In this document: positions 8,601 to 15,059 of the stretch, one piece after another
How the letters are laid out: each line of letters opens with the position of its first letter
How positions within the stretch are numbered: position 1 is the stretch's first letter
Assembly: GCA_039029935.1 (NCBI GenBank)
Contig: JBCCFC010000118.1
Span: 1-16,702, forward strand
Source: G039029935 sp039029935
Lineage (GTDB): Bacteria > Chloroflexota > Anaerolineae > Caldilineales > Caldilineaceae
Length of the DNA stretch: 16,702 nt
Direction of reading: 5' to 3'
Position numbers and translations under genes: made by a program
Notes under the pieces: generated by a model
Seen by the model: only the letters and a program-made list of their open reading frames with translations
What the model was told of the DNA's origin: nothing
Databases searched by the model: none

Positions 8601-10484
8601 ACCAGCGATGTTGCTCAATGCTTCAAACGTTGGCTTCTGTGCAACTTGGACAACAACAGTTCGTTCCACACTCGTGCCACCCAAAATGTCGACAGGTGCC
8701 CAGAAAATAACACCATTGAGTTCAAACCCATTGTCAGAGATGTTTAAGAGTGTCACATCGCTGGGCAGCGTGTAGGAAATTTGTACACTTGGTGCAGCCA
8801 GTTTTCCAGTGTTAGAGACTTGGATGGTATTGGTGACGATCTCACCTGGCTGGACACCATCTTGTCCATTGGAGATGGTCATGGCAATCGCCGGTGGGTC
8901 GCCAAGCACGACCGTGGCTTTTGATTCTTCGGCAAAAAATGCATGTCCAAACACGTCAGCGTAGTTGCCGCTAATCGTACTTACCAAGCTGCTACCAGCG
9001 GTGGACACCAGTTCGGCCTGCACGTTGACTGCTGCATCTGCGTTGATCCCCACAGAGTCTAGTACGATGTTAACAGTTGTGCCATCACCTGTACATTCGC
9101 CAGAAAGCCCCGCCTCCAACGCACAGTTTTGGAAGGTGGTTCCAGAGGGCAGCGTCTGTGTAAAGGCTAAATTATAGGCAACGCCGGGTGTTCCTTCGAT
9201 TGAATTGGAAATGTCAACAGCATAATCAATGGTATCCCCAAGCGCCATCGTCGAGCCGTCTGTGTTACTGCTGAGTGTCAACACCAAATCTGGTGTTGGC
9301 GGCTGTGTCCAGTAGATTGGCTCATTTTGTTGACCTTCCTGAATATAACGGTTGCCACTTGATGCACAGGTGACGATATGCCACCAGCCCGATTCGGGAT
9401 TTTCAAAGACATCACCAGAGCGTTCACCACCAGGGTTGTTGTTCCAGAGAGCAGCTGCAGACGCGTCCGCCTCTTCCTGATTTTCTTCATTCAGTCCAAA
9501 GGGGTTCACCTGTGATGGCGAAAAGTATTGAACATTGGCATCTGGGTCGCCAACCAATTGATTGAGATCAAAATTATTAAATGAAACCGATTCCTGACCA
9601 GGAGCAACATATTGGTAGACCGTTGTACACACTGGCAGGTCCAAGCCAACACCACCCGCCATATCAGGGCTGACATAGGCGGTTACATTCGTCATTGTAC
9701 TCAGCGCAATCCGGTCTTCTGTGCCCGGTAACGCATCAAAGGTAGCAGGAACTTCGTCGGTAGCGTCGTCGTTGTCATCCAAGCCCACACGAAGCAGCCA
9801 CGCATTCACATCATTGATTTCCGTCTGGATGCGCAACACATATTGACCACAGGCAACAGGGGCTGGAATTGAGTAAAACCGCACCCATGATTCGGCATCG
9901 CTTGATGGATCATACGTCACGCTGTGAATACTACCTGCAGCGCCAGGACCTGGTTGGTCGGGCAATGTCACATCGACATTGGGGCCATACAGTTCAAATG
10001 TGGTTGTGTCATGATTGTTGGTGTCCGGTGTCAAATCAAGAGACGTTGTGGACAAATTGATTTCTGGACTAAAGAGGTCAATATCAACAGCCTGATCACT
10101 GGTTTGATTCTCAGTCCAGCTACATGGGATATCAATCAATGCATAATGATAGCCATCGCCACCGCCTGTGCTGCTATACCAGTCGGCACCATTGACAGGA
10201 ATGTTTGGTCCAATGGTAAAAAAGTAAAAGTTGGGGCGTGATGGCATTTCTGCTGCCCAAATCGTAGTGGATGCTATCATAAGACAGAGAAGTCCAATCC
10301 AGATGGATAGCATTCCTTTCATTACTTTATTTCGTTGCATGTTACTGAGTTGTATTCTCGGCATATGTTTGTACCTATAATTACTACCCATGCTACTACC
10401 CATTTTTTCTTCTTGGGCATTTGGTTCAACACGCAGTGTTGTCTTTTGAGACCCAGCAATCAAGTCTCCCAAAGTCAATGACAT
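5604..10484 (-). CDS. Large secreted surface protein with DUF11 and SdrD-B-like repeats, 1626 aa
   Basis: This is an extracellular, probably cell-surface, structural or adhesive protein. The start is set by an excellent AGGAGG nine bases before the ATG. About 55 polar residues precede a signal peptide (hydrophobic 57-77, likely cleavage after WAA at 78). An N-terminal domain of unknown type (about 80-395) is followed by two DUF11-type domains (398-525, 532-650) and four SdrD-B-like domains (653-750, 757-859, 863-967, 970-1081). Each of the four has a GxVWxDxNxDG-like opening, and three of the openings continue as Asp/Asn-rich calcium-type loops. Three more DUF11 domains (1085-1210, 1216-1335, 1343-1465) share a WxCxN...C pattern, probably disulfide pairs. 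A fibronectin-like domain (about 1488-1590; VRWETGSEID, GFLLYRS) and a Pro/Glu spacer (1596-1615) lead to the C-terminus VFLPVVTR. There is no LPxTG sorting motif and no final membrane anchor. Antisense open frames reflect codon bias. Confidence 0.93.
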   Translation of the reverse strand: MSLTLGDLIAGSQKTTLRVEPNAQEEKMGSSMGSNYRYKHMPRIQLSNMQRNKVMKGMLSIWIGLLCLMIASTTIWAAEMPSRPNFYFFTIGPNIPVNGADWYSSTGGGDGYHYALIDIPCSWTENQTSDQAVDIDLFSPEINLSTTSLDLTPDTNNHDTTTFELYGPNVDVTLPDQPGPGAAGSIHSVTYDPSSDAESWVRFYSIPAPVACGQYVLRIQTEINDVNAWLLRVGLDDNDDATDEVPATFDALPGTEDRIALSTMTNVTAYVSPDMAGGVGLDLPVCTTVYQYVAPGQESVSFNNFDLNQLVGDPDANVQYFSPSQVNPFGLNEENQEEADASAAALWNNNPGGERSGDVFENPESGWWHIVTCASSGNRYIQEGQQNEPIYWTQPPTPDLVLTLSSNTDGSTMALGDTIDYAVDISNSIEGTPGVAYNLAFTQTLPSGTTFQNCALEAGLSGECTGDGTTVNIVLDSVGINADAAVNVQAELVSTAGSSLVSTISGNYADVFGHAFFAEESKATVVLGDPPAIAMTISNGQDGVQPGEIVTNTIQVSNTGKLAAPSVQISYTLPSDVTLLNISDNGFELNGVIFWAPVDILGGTSVERTVVVQVAQKPTFEALSNIAGVSYLDTSSNETVGIQSIDQDQQVSSFIEGRVWQDVNNNGSFDVGEPGIPDVVVTILSPSTPDSDVVTTTTDLSGQYRSPGLGAGDYMLTFDTRTLQPGFTQSGSNPVSLTLGEAETRSDVNLGFWWPSSVSGIVWHELTQDGVLNDDEFTLAGIDVILVDENDVEITRTQTLSDGIYLFSNLNGGSYTINVDTTGYPVELTPSHDPDFTADATTNVIIMGSGGLSQINFGYISYGAIGGTVWNDTNGDGAVDGDEASIADVTLLLVDRDGTQISSTVSSDTGEYRFDPVRLDAYEVQVDTATLPAGVVGTYEIDNNPDSMVALTLTDPREQLDVNFGFATPGTIADSRIWQDLNNDGLFDQGEPPLVDVTVQLIDAGNDGALATDDDVVISTTTALDGSYGFANLAPGLYRLRVISETVPVGLQLGGDPDNLADGVTEVMLELGETVDNLNFTYISLDLAILLTDFDFEVPTSDIIPYRIFYTNTSAIPAAQVIVTEIIPENTIFQPFSSHSQWICENGDVTGGTECILELGSLDANASGFITFTVMVSDVMPANVDVVTNTVSIADVGISAGGGNQSTETTPILASPNLQVRQSDGRIRVNPGDPLVYEIEYSNTGTQGTTGVLISQRVPVHASFNATLSTDGWSCEDAAPANTLCTFLVGDLPAQASGVISFATNVEPSLPVNIATIDGLVTITDDNGGTDDDFEVTPVDSAPDLLIDHNDPDAVSAGQLIVYTLSYTNAGNQDAVGVLIVETVPANTTFDLQSSTPGWDCANNSPAGTNCIFTIGSLLAGRGGAIEFAVTVRADLPEGVTGIENSAVIAGSGIEQDIANNQFTVNTTINQNGQVVDQDGEVVDDVQDPLVIELLSFTANATDEGIYVRWETGSEIDTWGFLLYRSTDGTWDSAVRATPSLIESTGNENTGVIYTFEDKSVLNRISYTYWLQELETTGVTNIYGPIQSSLEAAVIPGEEPNEEPTQEPDPEPVPVTVSVFLPVVTR

Positions 10485-10516
10485 CGTTTCTACCCTCCTG
10501 ATACAGAGTTTCTGTT

Positions 10517-10597
10517 GTTTACCCCCTCCTCACCTCCCCCTGCTCGGGGGAGGAATAGTCCCCTCCCTTAGCAGGGGAGGGTTAGGGAGGGGTAAAC
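10517..10597. repeat. Palindromic GC-rich repeat element (REP/MITE-like) upstream of the surface-protein gene
   Basis: Two adjacent hairpins are visible: CCTCCCCC (10533-10540) pairs with GGGGGAGG (10546-10553), and CCCCTCCC (10560-10567) pairs with GGGGAGGG (10574-10581). Imperfect outer inverted ends begin GTTTACCCC (10517) and finish GGGGTAAAC (10597). The two-hairpin form with inverted ends resembles a bacterial REP/BIME or small MITE. It lies about 30 bases upstream of the start of the 1626-aa gene, between that gene and any distal promoter. Confidence 0.8.
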
Positions 10598-11459
10598 GAT
10601 TACGAATCATGAAACTCTTGAAAAAACTACCTACAAAACCATTTGGTCAAGACATAGTGGTCAGCCACGGCCTTTTTTAAGTGTCATACTGTGATTAAGC
10701 CCTTGGTCGCGTTGATTTCGTCTGTTGATGTTAAACAGCCGTGACATTGATGCTGGACTTCCCATTGACAAGTATATCCGCACACGCTTTTGCGTCCTTT
10801 GCGGTTTTCAACAAAATTTTACATATCTTAAAGTATCTATAAATGTATGCTATTGATCATAACCGAAAGAGGTGTAACGGCAAAATCTTCGGCTTATGAC
10901 CAAAAGCATACATGAAATTTTTCTGCATAATCGTTTTAACTGACTCTGCGTATCATTGATGACGTGAGAATCTTATAATTGTTGCGGATGAATTTCACAT
11001 TTTGTATTGATGGCTCGTTTTTATTTGAAAACTTTTCTGCATTTTAATCAGCTTTCATTGTCACAATCGTTGGTTTACTATTCTATTTATAAAACTGAGC
11101 TTTCATCCTTACGATTTTAACAGCGTATTGTGCCTACACATCATTTTCAACAATATGAAGCCCAAAACAGTAACGTCCTCGCTAAATTTTTGGGTCCGTG
11201 CCTACATTAAAAGGATACAGTCTTTGTGTAATTTCGCGGTATGCTCAAACGATTTTCTATGTTTATTTCTATCTGATTGCCACATAGTTCGCCATTTTCT
11301 CTTCTATCGTAAGTAAGATATAGTCTGTCTATTTTTAGTATACGATGCAATGCACCAAATAATTATTACGAATTCCTGTCTATTTTCTGTCCAATGCAAT
11401 GAATGATGCTTTTTGATGGCAAAACAAATAAGCATCAAGGAGCCTACACATCAAAAGAA
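10598..11459. other. AT-rich stretch without a convincing gene
   Basis: Apart from the hairpin at 10843-10913, no coding region is supported. A 62-codon plus-strand frame (11128-11316) opens with TTG, has no ribosome site and looks like chance. A 12-mer GCCTACACATCA occurs twice (11132-11143 and 11442-11453). GATGCTT/AAGCATC (11405-11436) can form a weak stem. Composition is more AT-rich than the flanking genes. It could hold promoters for the surface-protein gene or a small RNA, but I cannot point to one. Confidence 0.6.
10843..10913. repeat. Long imperfect hairpin in a gene-free region
   Basis: The left arm 10843-10867 (beginning ATGTATGCT) and right arm 10888-10913 (ending AGCATACAT) pair at 23 positions, with two mismatches and one bulged base. 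The loop is 20 bases. On the plus strand it is followed by GAAATTTTT. It could be a structured small RNA, a terminator-like element or a relic of a palindromic mobile repeat. The pairing is clear; the function is unknown. Confidence 0.75.
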
Positions 11460-11499
11460 AAAGGTCCAGCAGAATCATTCATGGTTCTGCTGGACCTTT
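11460..11499 (-). terminator. Intrinsic terminator after the glutaredoxin-like gene
   Basis: AAAGGTCCAGCAGAA (11460-11474) pairs perfectly with TTCTGCTGGACCTTT (11485-11499), and the stem continues inward to a four-base loop. On the minus strand a TTTTTCTTTT run follows. It lies 36 bases after the glutaredoxin-like stop codon and closes the minus-strand unit coming from 13023. Confidence 0.9.
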
Positions 11500-11535
11500 C
11501 TTGAAAACCTATTTTATGGGGGGATTCAATACTAC

Positions 11536-11820
11536 TTACACAGAAGGTATCGGCTTTAATTCAACGATGTTTTCCCGGACCCACTCAATAATATCACGAG
11601 ATTCATAGAGTGGGGCGCCGTTAATCGTCAAACAAGGCACTTGCGCCTTTCCGCCAATCTGAATCAACTCACGACGAGCCGCTGGATCCATCAACGTATC
11701 CTTCATTGGAACCCGAACATTGTTTTGCTCAAGATAATTGCGTACCATTGCACAAAATGGACAACTATCATATTGATAGAGTACTAAATTGTACCTCTTG
11801 CCATGCATCATTTTTGCCAT
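11536..11820 (-). CDS. Glutaredoxin-like thiol-disulfide protein (thioredoxin fold), 94 aa
   Basis: This small cytosolic redox protein has the glutaredoxin / GST-N-terminal thioredoxin fold. The redox site is Cys20-Pro-Phe-Cys23 after the first strand (LVLYQYDSCPFC). The cis-proline motif is Val61-Pro62-Cys63, and GAPLYESRDIIEW (68-80) matches the glutathione-binding end of the fold. Ninety-four residues is normal for a monothiol/dithiol glutaredoxin and too short for a full GST. The start at 11820 has AAAGGAC about 11 bases upstream; Met4 and Met5 are alternative starts. It lies downstream of the S58 hydrolase on the same strand, separated by repeat arrays, and ends at a strong terminator. 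The physiological partner is unknown. Confidence 0.9.
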   Translation of the reverse strand: MAKMMHGKRYNLVLYQYDSCPFCAMVRNYLEQNNVRVPMKDTLMDPAARRELIQIGGKAQVPCLTINGAPLYESRDIIEWVRENIVELKPIPSV

Positions 11821-11843
11821 ACCGTATTGTGTCCTTTCTTTAT

Positions 11844-11899
11844 AGTGAAGAATGAATAGTGATGAGTGATAAGTGATGAGTGATGAGTGATGAGTAGAC
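11844..11899 (+). repeat. Heptanucleotide tandem array, plus orientation
   Basis: Eight 7-base units follow the pattern AGTGATG (variants AGTGAAG, AATGAAT, AGTGATA, AGTAGAC), with the central copies identical. They sit between the glutaredoxin-like start and the end of the S58 gene and face an inverted array that starts three bases later. Confidence 0.9.
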
Positions 11900-11902
11900 T
11901 GT

Positions 11903-11944
11903 TTTCACTCTTCACTATGCACTATTCACTTTTCACTATTCACT
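11903..11944 (-). repeat. Heptanucleotide tandem array, minus orientation, overlapping the end of the S58 gene
   Basis: On the minus strand six 7-base units follow AGTGAAT (variants AGTGAAA, AGTGCAT, AGTGAAG). Together with the plus array and a three-base centre this forms a large imperfect palindrome of about 100 bases. The TGA stop (11928-11926) and the last residues VNSEK of the S58 hydrolase are encoded inside it. Confidence 0.9.
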
Positions 11945-13023
11945 TTTCCCTTATTATAATCACCCAACAAGGTTCGAGATGTAGGAACGCCACCTAGAGA
12001 CTCCGCAGAGGTAATTGCGTGGAGAACAGCGTCGGCGACAACTTCGGCGGCGATTGCCCCTACAGCACCGATAGATGCACCGGAGATGGACTTGTATTCT
12101 GTGGGGCTGGCCGTCGAGATCGCAAAGATCGTGTCGCCGTCCATGCTGGTATGGATAGGGTTAATGACACGTGCCAACCCGTCATGCGCCATCTGTGCTA
12201 CTTTGGTTGCACCCGCTTTGTCCAATGGCAGATTGGTCGCTACTACGCCAATGGTGGTGTTTTGAAGTGCAGATGACTCAGCGGGTAATGACCTTGACGC
12301 CAATCGTTGTTGCATGATCTCTGTTGCATCCAAGAAAACCTCGGTAGATGCGTCATTTTTATGATCAGGGTTGCGCACACCAGCGATAATGCGATTGGTC
12401 TGCGGGTCGATGACATTGCCGATGGCATTGACGACAACGAGCGCAGCAATCACCGCCCCATCACCATAATCAGCACCAGCCTCATTTAATTTCCGGCTCG
12501 CTGTCCCAATCCCACCTTTGGTGGCCTGCCCAAAGCCAAGCAACTTACCGACCGTCGCCCCCGTCCCTGCACCAACAGAACCCGTTTCCATTGCATCTAC
12601 ACTCGCCGCTACACAGGCATCGTAGCCATGCTGCGCCTGTGGACGCACATCCGCACGTCCAATGCCCAAATCAAAAATAATCGCACCGGGTACAATCGGG
12701 ACACGGGCAACGCCAACATCAAAGCCATATCCATATTCCTCCAACCAGCGCATCACCCCATCCGCCGCCGCCAAGCCAAAAGCACTGCCACCACTGAGGA
12801 GGATGGCATGAACTTGATCGACGGTACAGGTCGGGTCGAGCATGGCATGTTCACGGCTACCTGGTGCGCCACCACGAACATCCACGCCAGCGACTGCGCC
12901 CGATGGGCAGAGGATGACGGTGCAGCCAGTAATGGCGTCGCGGTTGGTCCAGTGGCCGATGGCGATATTCGGTATGTTGGTGATGGAGCCGGGTTGGTTG
13001 TTGGTTAGTTGTGTGTTGGTCAT
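11926..13023 (-). CDS. Peptidase family S58 (P1/DmpA/NylC-like) N-terminal-nucleophile hydrolase, 365 aa
   Basis: Members of this family are made as precursors that cleave themselves into two chains, freeing a Ser or Thr nucleophile; they act as aminopeptidases or amide hydrolases. Family landmarks from the ATG at 13023 are a start on GSITNIPNIAIGHW, VRGGAPGSRE (about 49-58), LSGGSAFGLAAADGV, and GATVGK...TKGGIGTASRKL (about 156-179). The self-cleavage segment LQNTTIGVVATNLP (about 253-266) predicts a cut between Asn255 and Thr256, as in the nylon-oligomer hydrolase NylC (Asn/Thr), rather than Gly/Ser as in DmpA. The substrate cannot be deduced. A TTG just before the ATG is less likely as start. 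A candidate promoter lies at 13077-13105. The C-terminus is encoded in repeats. No signal peptide is seen, so it is probably cytosolic. Confidence 0.9.
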   Translation of the reverse strand: MTNTQLTNNQPGSITNIPNIAIGHWTNRDAITGCTVILCPSGAVAGVDVRGGAPGSREHAMLDPTCTVDQVHAILLSGGSAFGLAAADGVMRWLEEYGYGFDVGVARVPIVPGAIIFDLGIGRADVRPQAQHGYDACVAASVDAMETGSVGAGTGATVGKLLGFGQATKGGIGTASRKLNEAGADYGDGAVIAALVVVNAIGNVIDPQTNRIIAGVRNPDHKNDASTEVFLDATEIMQQRLASRSLPAESSALQNTTIGVVATNLPLDKAGATKVAQMAHDGLARVINPIHTSMDGDTIFAISTASPTEYKSISGASIGAVGAIAAEVVADAVLHAITSAESLGGVPTSRTLLGDYNKGKVNSEK

Positions 13024-13076
13024 CAATGAATAGTTCTTTCTATGTGTTCATATGTTCGTCAGTGTATATTGACGTT

Positions 13077-13105
13077 AGGATAGCATGGAATGAGGGGAGC
13101 GTCAA
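13077..13105 (-). promoter_or_regulatory. Candidate promoter for the S58 hydrolase gene
   Basis: On the minus strand TTGACG (13105-13100) and TATCCT (13082-13077) are separated by exactly 17 bases, about 55 bases before the ATG. AT-rich sequence lies upstream of the -35. The -10 matches only four of six consensus bases. Confidence 0.45.
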
Positions 13106-13211
13106 TTATAGTTTTGTGATGGGGCTTGAGGAATTTTGGGAATTTTGAAATTGATGGCAGAAAAATAGAGATGGGGGGTGTTTATATAGCCCACGCGGAG
13201 GGAAGACACTT

Positions 13212-13259
13212 GAGAACATAATCCATTGCTTAAGCATGAGCTATGTTCTCGCAGAGAAC
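13212..13259 (+). promoter_or_regulatory. Overlapping inverted repeats in the leader of the sigma-like gene
   Basis: GAGAACATA (13212-13220) is the exact inverse of TATGTTCTC (13242-13250). A 10-base palindrome TGCTTAAGCA (13227-13236) sits near their centre. The right arm can alternatively pair with a third copy, as GTTCTC (13245-13250), GCA, GAGAAC (13254-13259). Three GAGAAC half-sites 38-84 bases before the ATG suggest an operator for a dimeric regulator or a leader RNA with two exclusive folds. The repeats are plain; the role is inferred. Confidence 0.6.
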
Positions 13260-13296
13260 GATTCATTGAAATCACATCATCGAGGGAAAACCCAGT

Positions 13297-14079
13297 ATGG
13301 ATTTACAACTTCAGCAATTTACCTATGAGTCAATAGGGTTAAATACGGATGGAAATACGATTCGGTACACTGTGAGCAAAATTGAACGACTGGAACAGCA
13401 TGCAAGACAAGAACTTGACAATTTTCTAGCAGGGCGACCGAGCAAGTCGAGTTATGGGTTTGAGTTGTTTCGGCTGGCATTGGTTGAAAGGAATGAGCAG
13501 GCATGGACTGCGGTCATCCGTATATACGGTCGTTTGGTCTTGAGTTGGGTTAAGCAGCATCCAAGTTTTCCAATGGTGAATGAGGAGGCTGACTATTTTG
13601 TCAACCGTACCTTTGAACGACTGATTCGGTACGTTGGGAAAAAGGAGGGTAAATTTTTTGACTTTGACAGTTTGGCCGCGTTGCTTGAATATCTTAAGAT
13701 GTGTGCGTATGCCTCTGTGCTTGATGATGCGCCTGCACCGTTGCCGAGAACAGAGACACCCATTGAGGATACACCTATATATACAGAGCAGCTATATACA
13801 CAAACGGACCATTCCGATGTCTATCGAAACCAATTCTGGCAACTTGTTGATATGCAACTAAAAGATGAAGCAGAGCGAATTGTCATGTATGGATTCTTTT
13901 TATGGGGCTATCGTGACAGAGAAATCCGTGAAAATTATCCAACAATGTTTAAAGATAATAAAAGTGTCGCGAACAAACGTGGCTCTGTCTTGAAGCGTTT
14001 AGCAAGACTTCCTGCGTTTCAAGAAATCTTACGTGATTTTGTGGCTGAGGAGCCAACACCCATTATGGGGCTATTGTAA
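13297..14079 (+). CDS. RNA polymerase sigma-70-like (ECF-type) protein, 260 aa
   Basis: This is a probable transcription initiation factor or a derived sigma-like regulator. Residues about 53-142 resemble sigma region 2: ELFRLALVERNEQAWTAVIR, then GRLVLSWVKQHP, then DYFVNRTFERLIRY in place of the usual D-x-x-Q-E-T-F, then SLAALLEYLKMCA. A Pro/Thr/acidic linker (about 143-175) leads to a region-4-like helix-turn-helix (about 176-240): DEAERIVMYGFFLWGYRDREIRE followed by SVANKRGSVLKRLARL. This order and the lack of regions 1 and 3 fit the ECF group, though the sequence is divergent. The N-terminal 50 residues are extra. The ATG has GAGGG 10 bases upstream. It opens a plus-strand cluster; the next gene, with an anti-sigma-type zinc motif, begins 31 bases after its stop. 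Confidence 0.72.
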   Translation: MDLQLQQFTYESIGLNTDGNTIRYTVSKIERLEQHARQELDNFLAGRPSKSSYGFELFRLALVERNEQAWTAVIRIYGRLVLSWVKQHPSFPMVNEEADYFVNRTFERLIRYVGKKEGKFFDFDSLAALLEYLKMCAYASVLDDAPAPLPRTETPIEDTPIYTEQLYTQTDHSDVYRNQFWQLVDMQLKDEAERIVMYGFFLWGYRDREIRENYPTMFKDNKSVANKRGSVLKRLARLPAFQEILRDFVAEEPTPIMGLL

Positions 14080-14110
14080 AGCGATTGATATAAAAAGGAG
14101 TTAATTGTTT

Positions 14111-14983
14111 ATGTCACAATCAACCACTACTTCACTGCAAGGGCCGTTTGGGGAAGCACAAATTGGGTCATTGACTGAACAAATCGATGATGATGATTTG
14201 CTGCTCTATGTGGATGGTGATGTCGACCAGAAGAAGATGCAGATAATTGAAGGAGATACAGCGTTAGAAGCGCGCGCACGGCGTCTAGGACATGCGCAGA
14301 ATCGTCTGCAAGAAAAATTACGTGGGCATGACTGCCCCAGCACAACAGAGCTTGGTGAGTATCATCTAGGCTTAATGGAGTCAATGGATCATGTCAGAAT
14401 ACAAGAACACATTCGCCAGTGTGGAAATTGCTTAGAACAACTCAATAGCCTAGCAGAGTTTATGCTCCAAGCACAGCCTGTTATTCAACATGACAACAGA
14501 ATGCGAGAGCCAAGAAGACTCTTTCTTTATCCACGAGTGCCACCAGTAACTGGCAGTACACTCGCTATGGCGAGCGGATTTCGCAATCGCTCGACCAGTG
14601 GACAATTGACGCAAATTAATGATTCACACTATATGTATCACTTTAGCTATGAGGATGAGCAAGGGGAAACTTATAGTGGGGATATCAGCTTGCAAATCCA
14701 AAAGACGAAGGACTCTCCCCGTCAGCTACATAACCGGAGTAATGTAAGTTCTCAACACCAAACACAGGGTTTACATAAGAGTCTAACAGGGCTTATCACA
14801 GGCAACTTGAACACTCTCTTTGATTTAGTTGAACTGGTGGATAACAAAACGACTACGCCGATTGCACAGGCAGAAGTCAATAAATTTGGCGGCTTTATTT
14901 TACCACAGATTCAAGAGGGGGCCTATGAACTACATCTTAAATCTGAGACACAGTGCGTTTGTTTGCGAGAGCTACATGTGTGA
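14111..14983 (+). CDS. Soluble zinc-anti-sigma-like protein with C-terminal beta-type domain, 290 aa
   Basis: This is a probable partner and inhibitor of the sigma-like protein encoded just before it. The ATG at 14111 is chosen because AAGGAG ends 10 bases upstream; a TTG two codons earlier is possible. The N-terminus has an acidic DDDDLLLYVDGDVD segment (about 28-39), like the start of anti-sigma zinc-finger proteins. A CPSTTELGEYHLG helix with Cys75 follows, then H100-IRQ-C104-GN-C107, that is the H-x3-C-x2-C core of the zinc-binding anti-sigma (ZAS) fold with an upstream cysteine ligand. Residues about 108-120 (LEQLNSLAEFML) form the next helix. Unlike many anti-sigmas it has no membrane segment. 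The C-terminal part has beta-rich segments (DSHYMYHFSYED, TYSGDISLQIQ) and a stretch like carboxypeptidase-regulatory domains (LVELVDNKTTTPIAQAEVNKFGG... ). The function is inferred from the motif and context. Confidence 0.65.
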   Translation: MSQSTTTSLQGPFGEAQIGSLTEQIDDDDLLLYVDGDVDQKKMQIIEGDTALEARARRLGHAQNRLQEKLRGHDCPSTTELGEYHLGLMESMDHVRIQEHIRQCGNCLEQLNSLAEFMLQAQPVIQHDNRMREPRRLFLYPRVPPVTGSTLAMASGFRNRSTSGQLTQINDSHYMYHFSYEDEQGETYSGDISLQIQKTKDSPRQLHNRSNVSSQHQTQGLHKSLTGLITGNLNTLFDLVELVDNKTTTPIAQAEVNKFGGFILPQIQEGAYELHLKSETQCVCLRELHV

Positions 14984-14984
14984 T

Positions 14985-14997
14985 ATACTGTCAGTAT
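14985..14997. promoter_or_regulatory. Small palindrome between the anti-sigma-like and TPR genes
   Basis: ATACTG-T-CAGTAT is an exact inverted repeat directly after the TGA stop. A six-base stem TTTTGG/CCAAAA (14997-15002, 15011-15016) follows. Neither has a T run, so they are not a convincing terminator. They may be an operator or RNA processing site, or chance. Confidence 0.3.
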
Positions 14998-15059
14998 TTT
15001 GGTGATGATGCCAAAACGAACTTTGATTTCACATTTTAGCAAACTAACGAGTCTATTTT

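Noticed and set aside
10661..10685. Possible terminator GTGG-TCAG-CCAC followed by GGCC and a T run
   Set aside because: The stem is only four base pairs and the T run is separated from it by four bases.
11128..11316. 62-codon plus-strand open frame in the AT-rich intergenic region
   Set aside because: TTG start, no Shine-Dalgarno, no recognisable domain and AT-rich composition.
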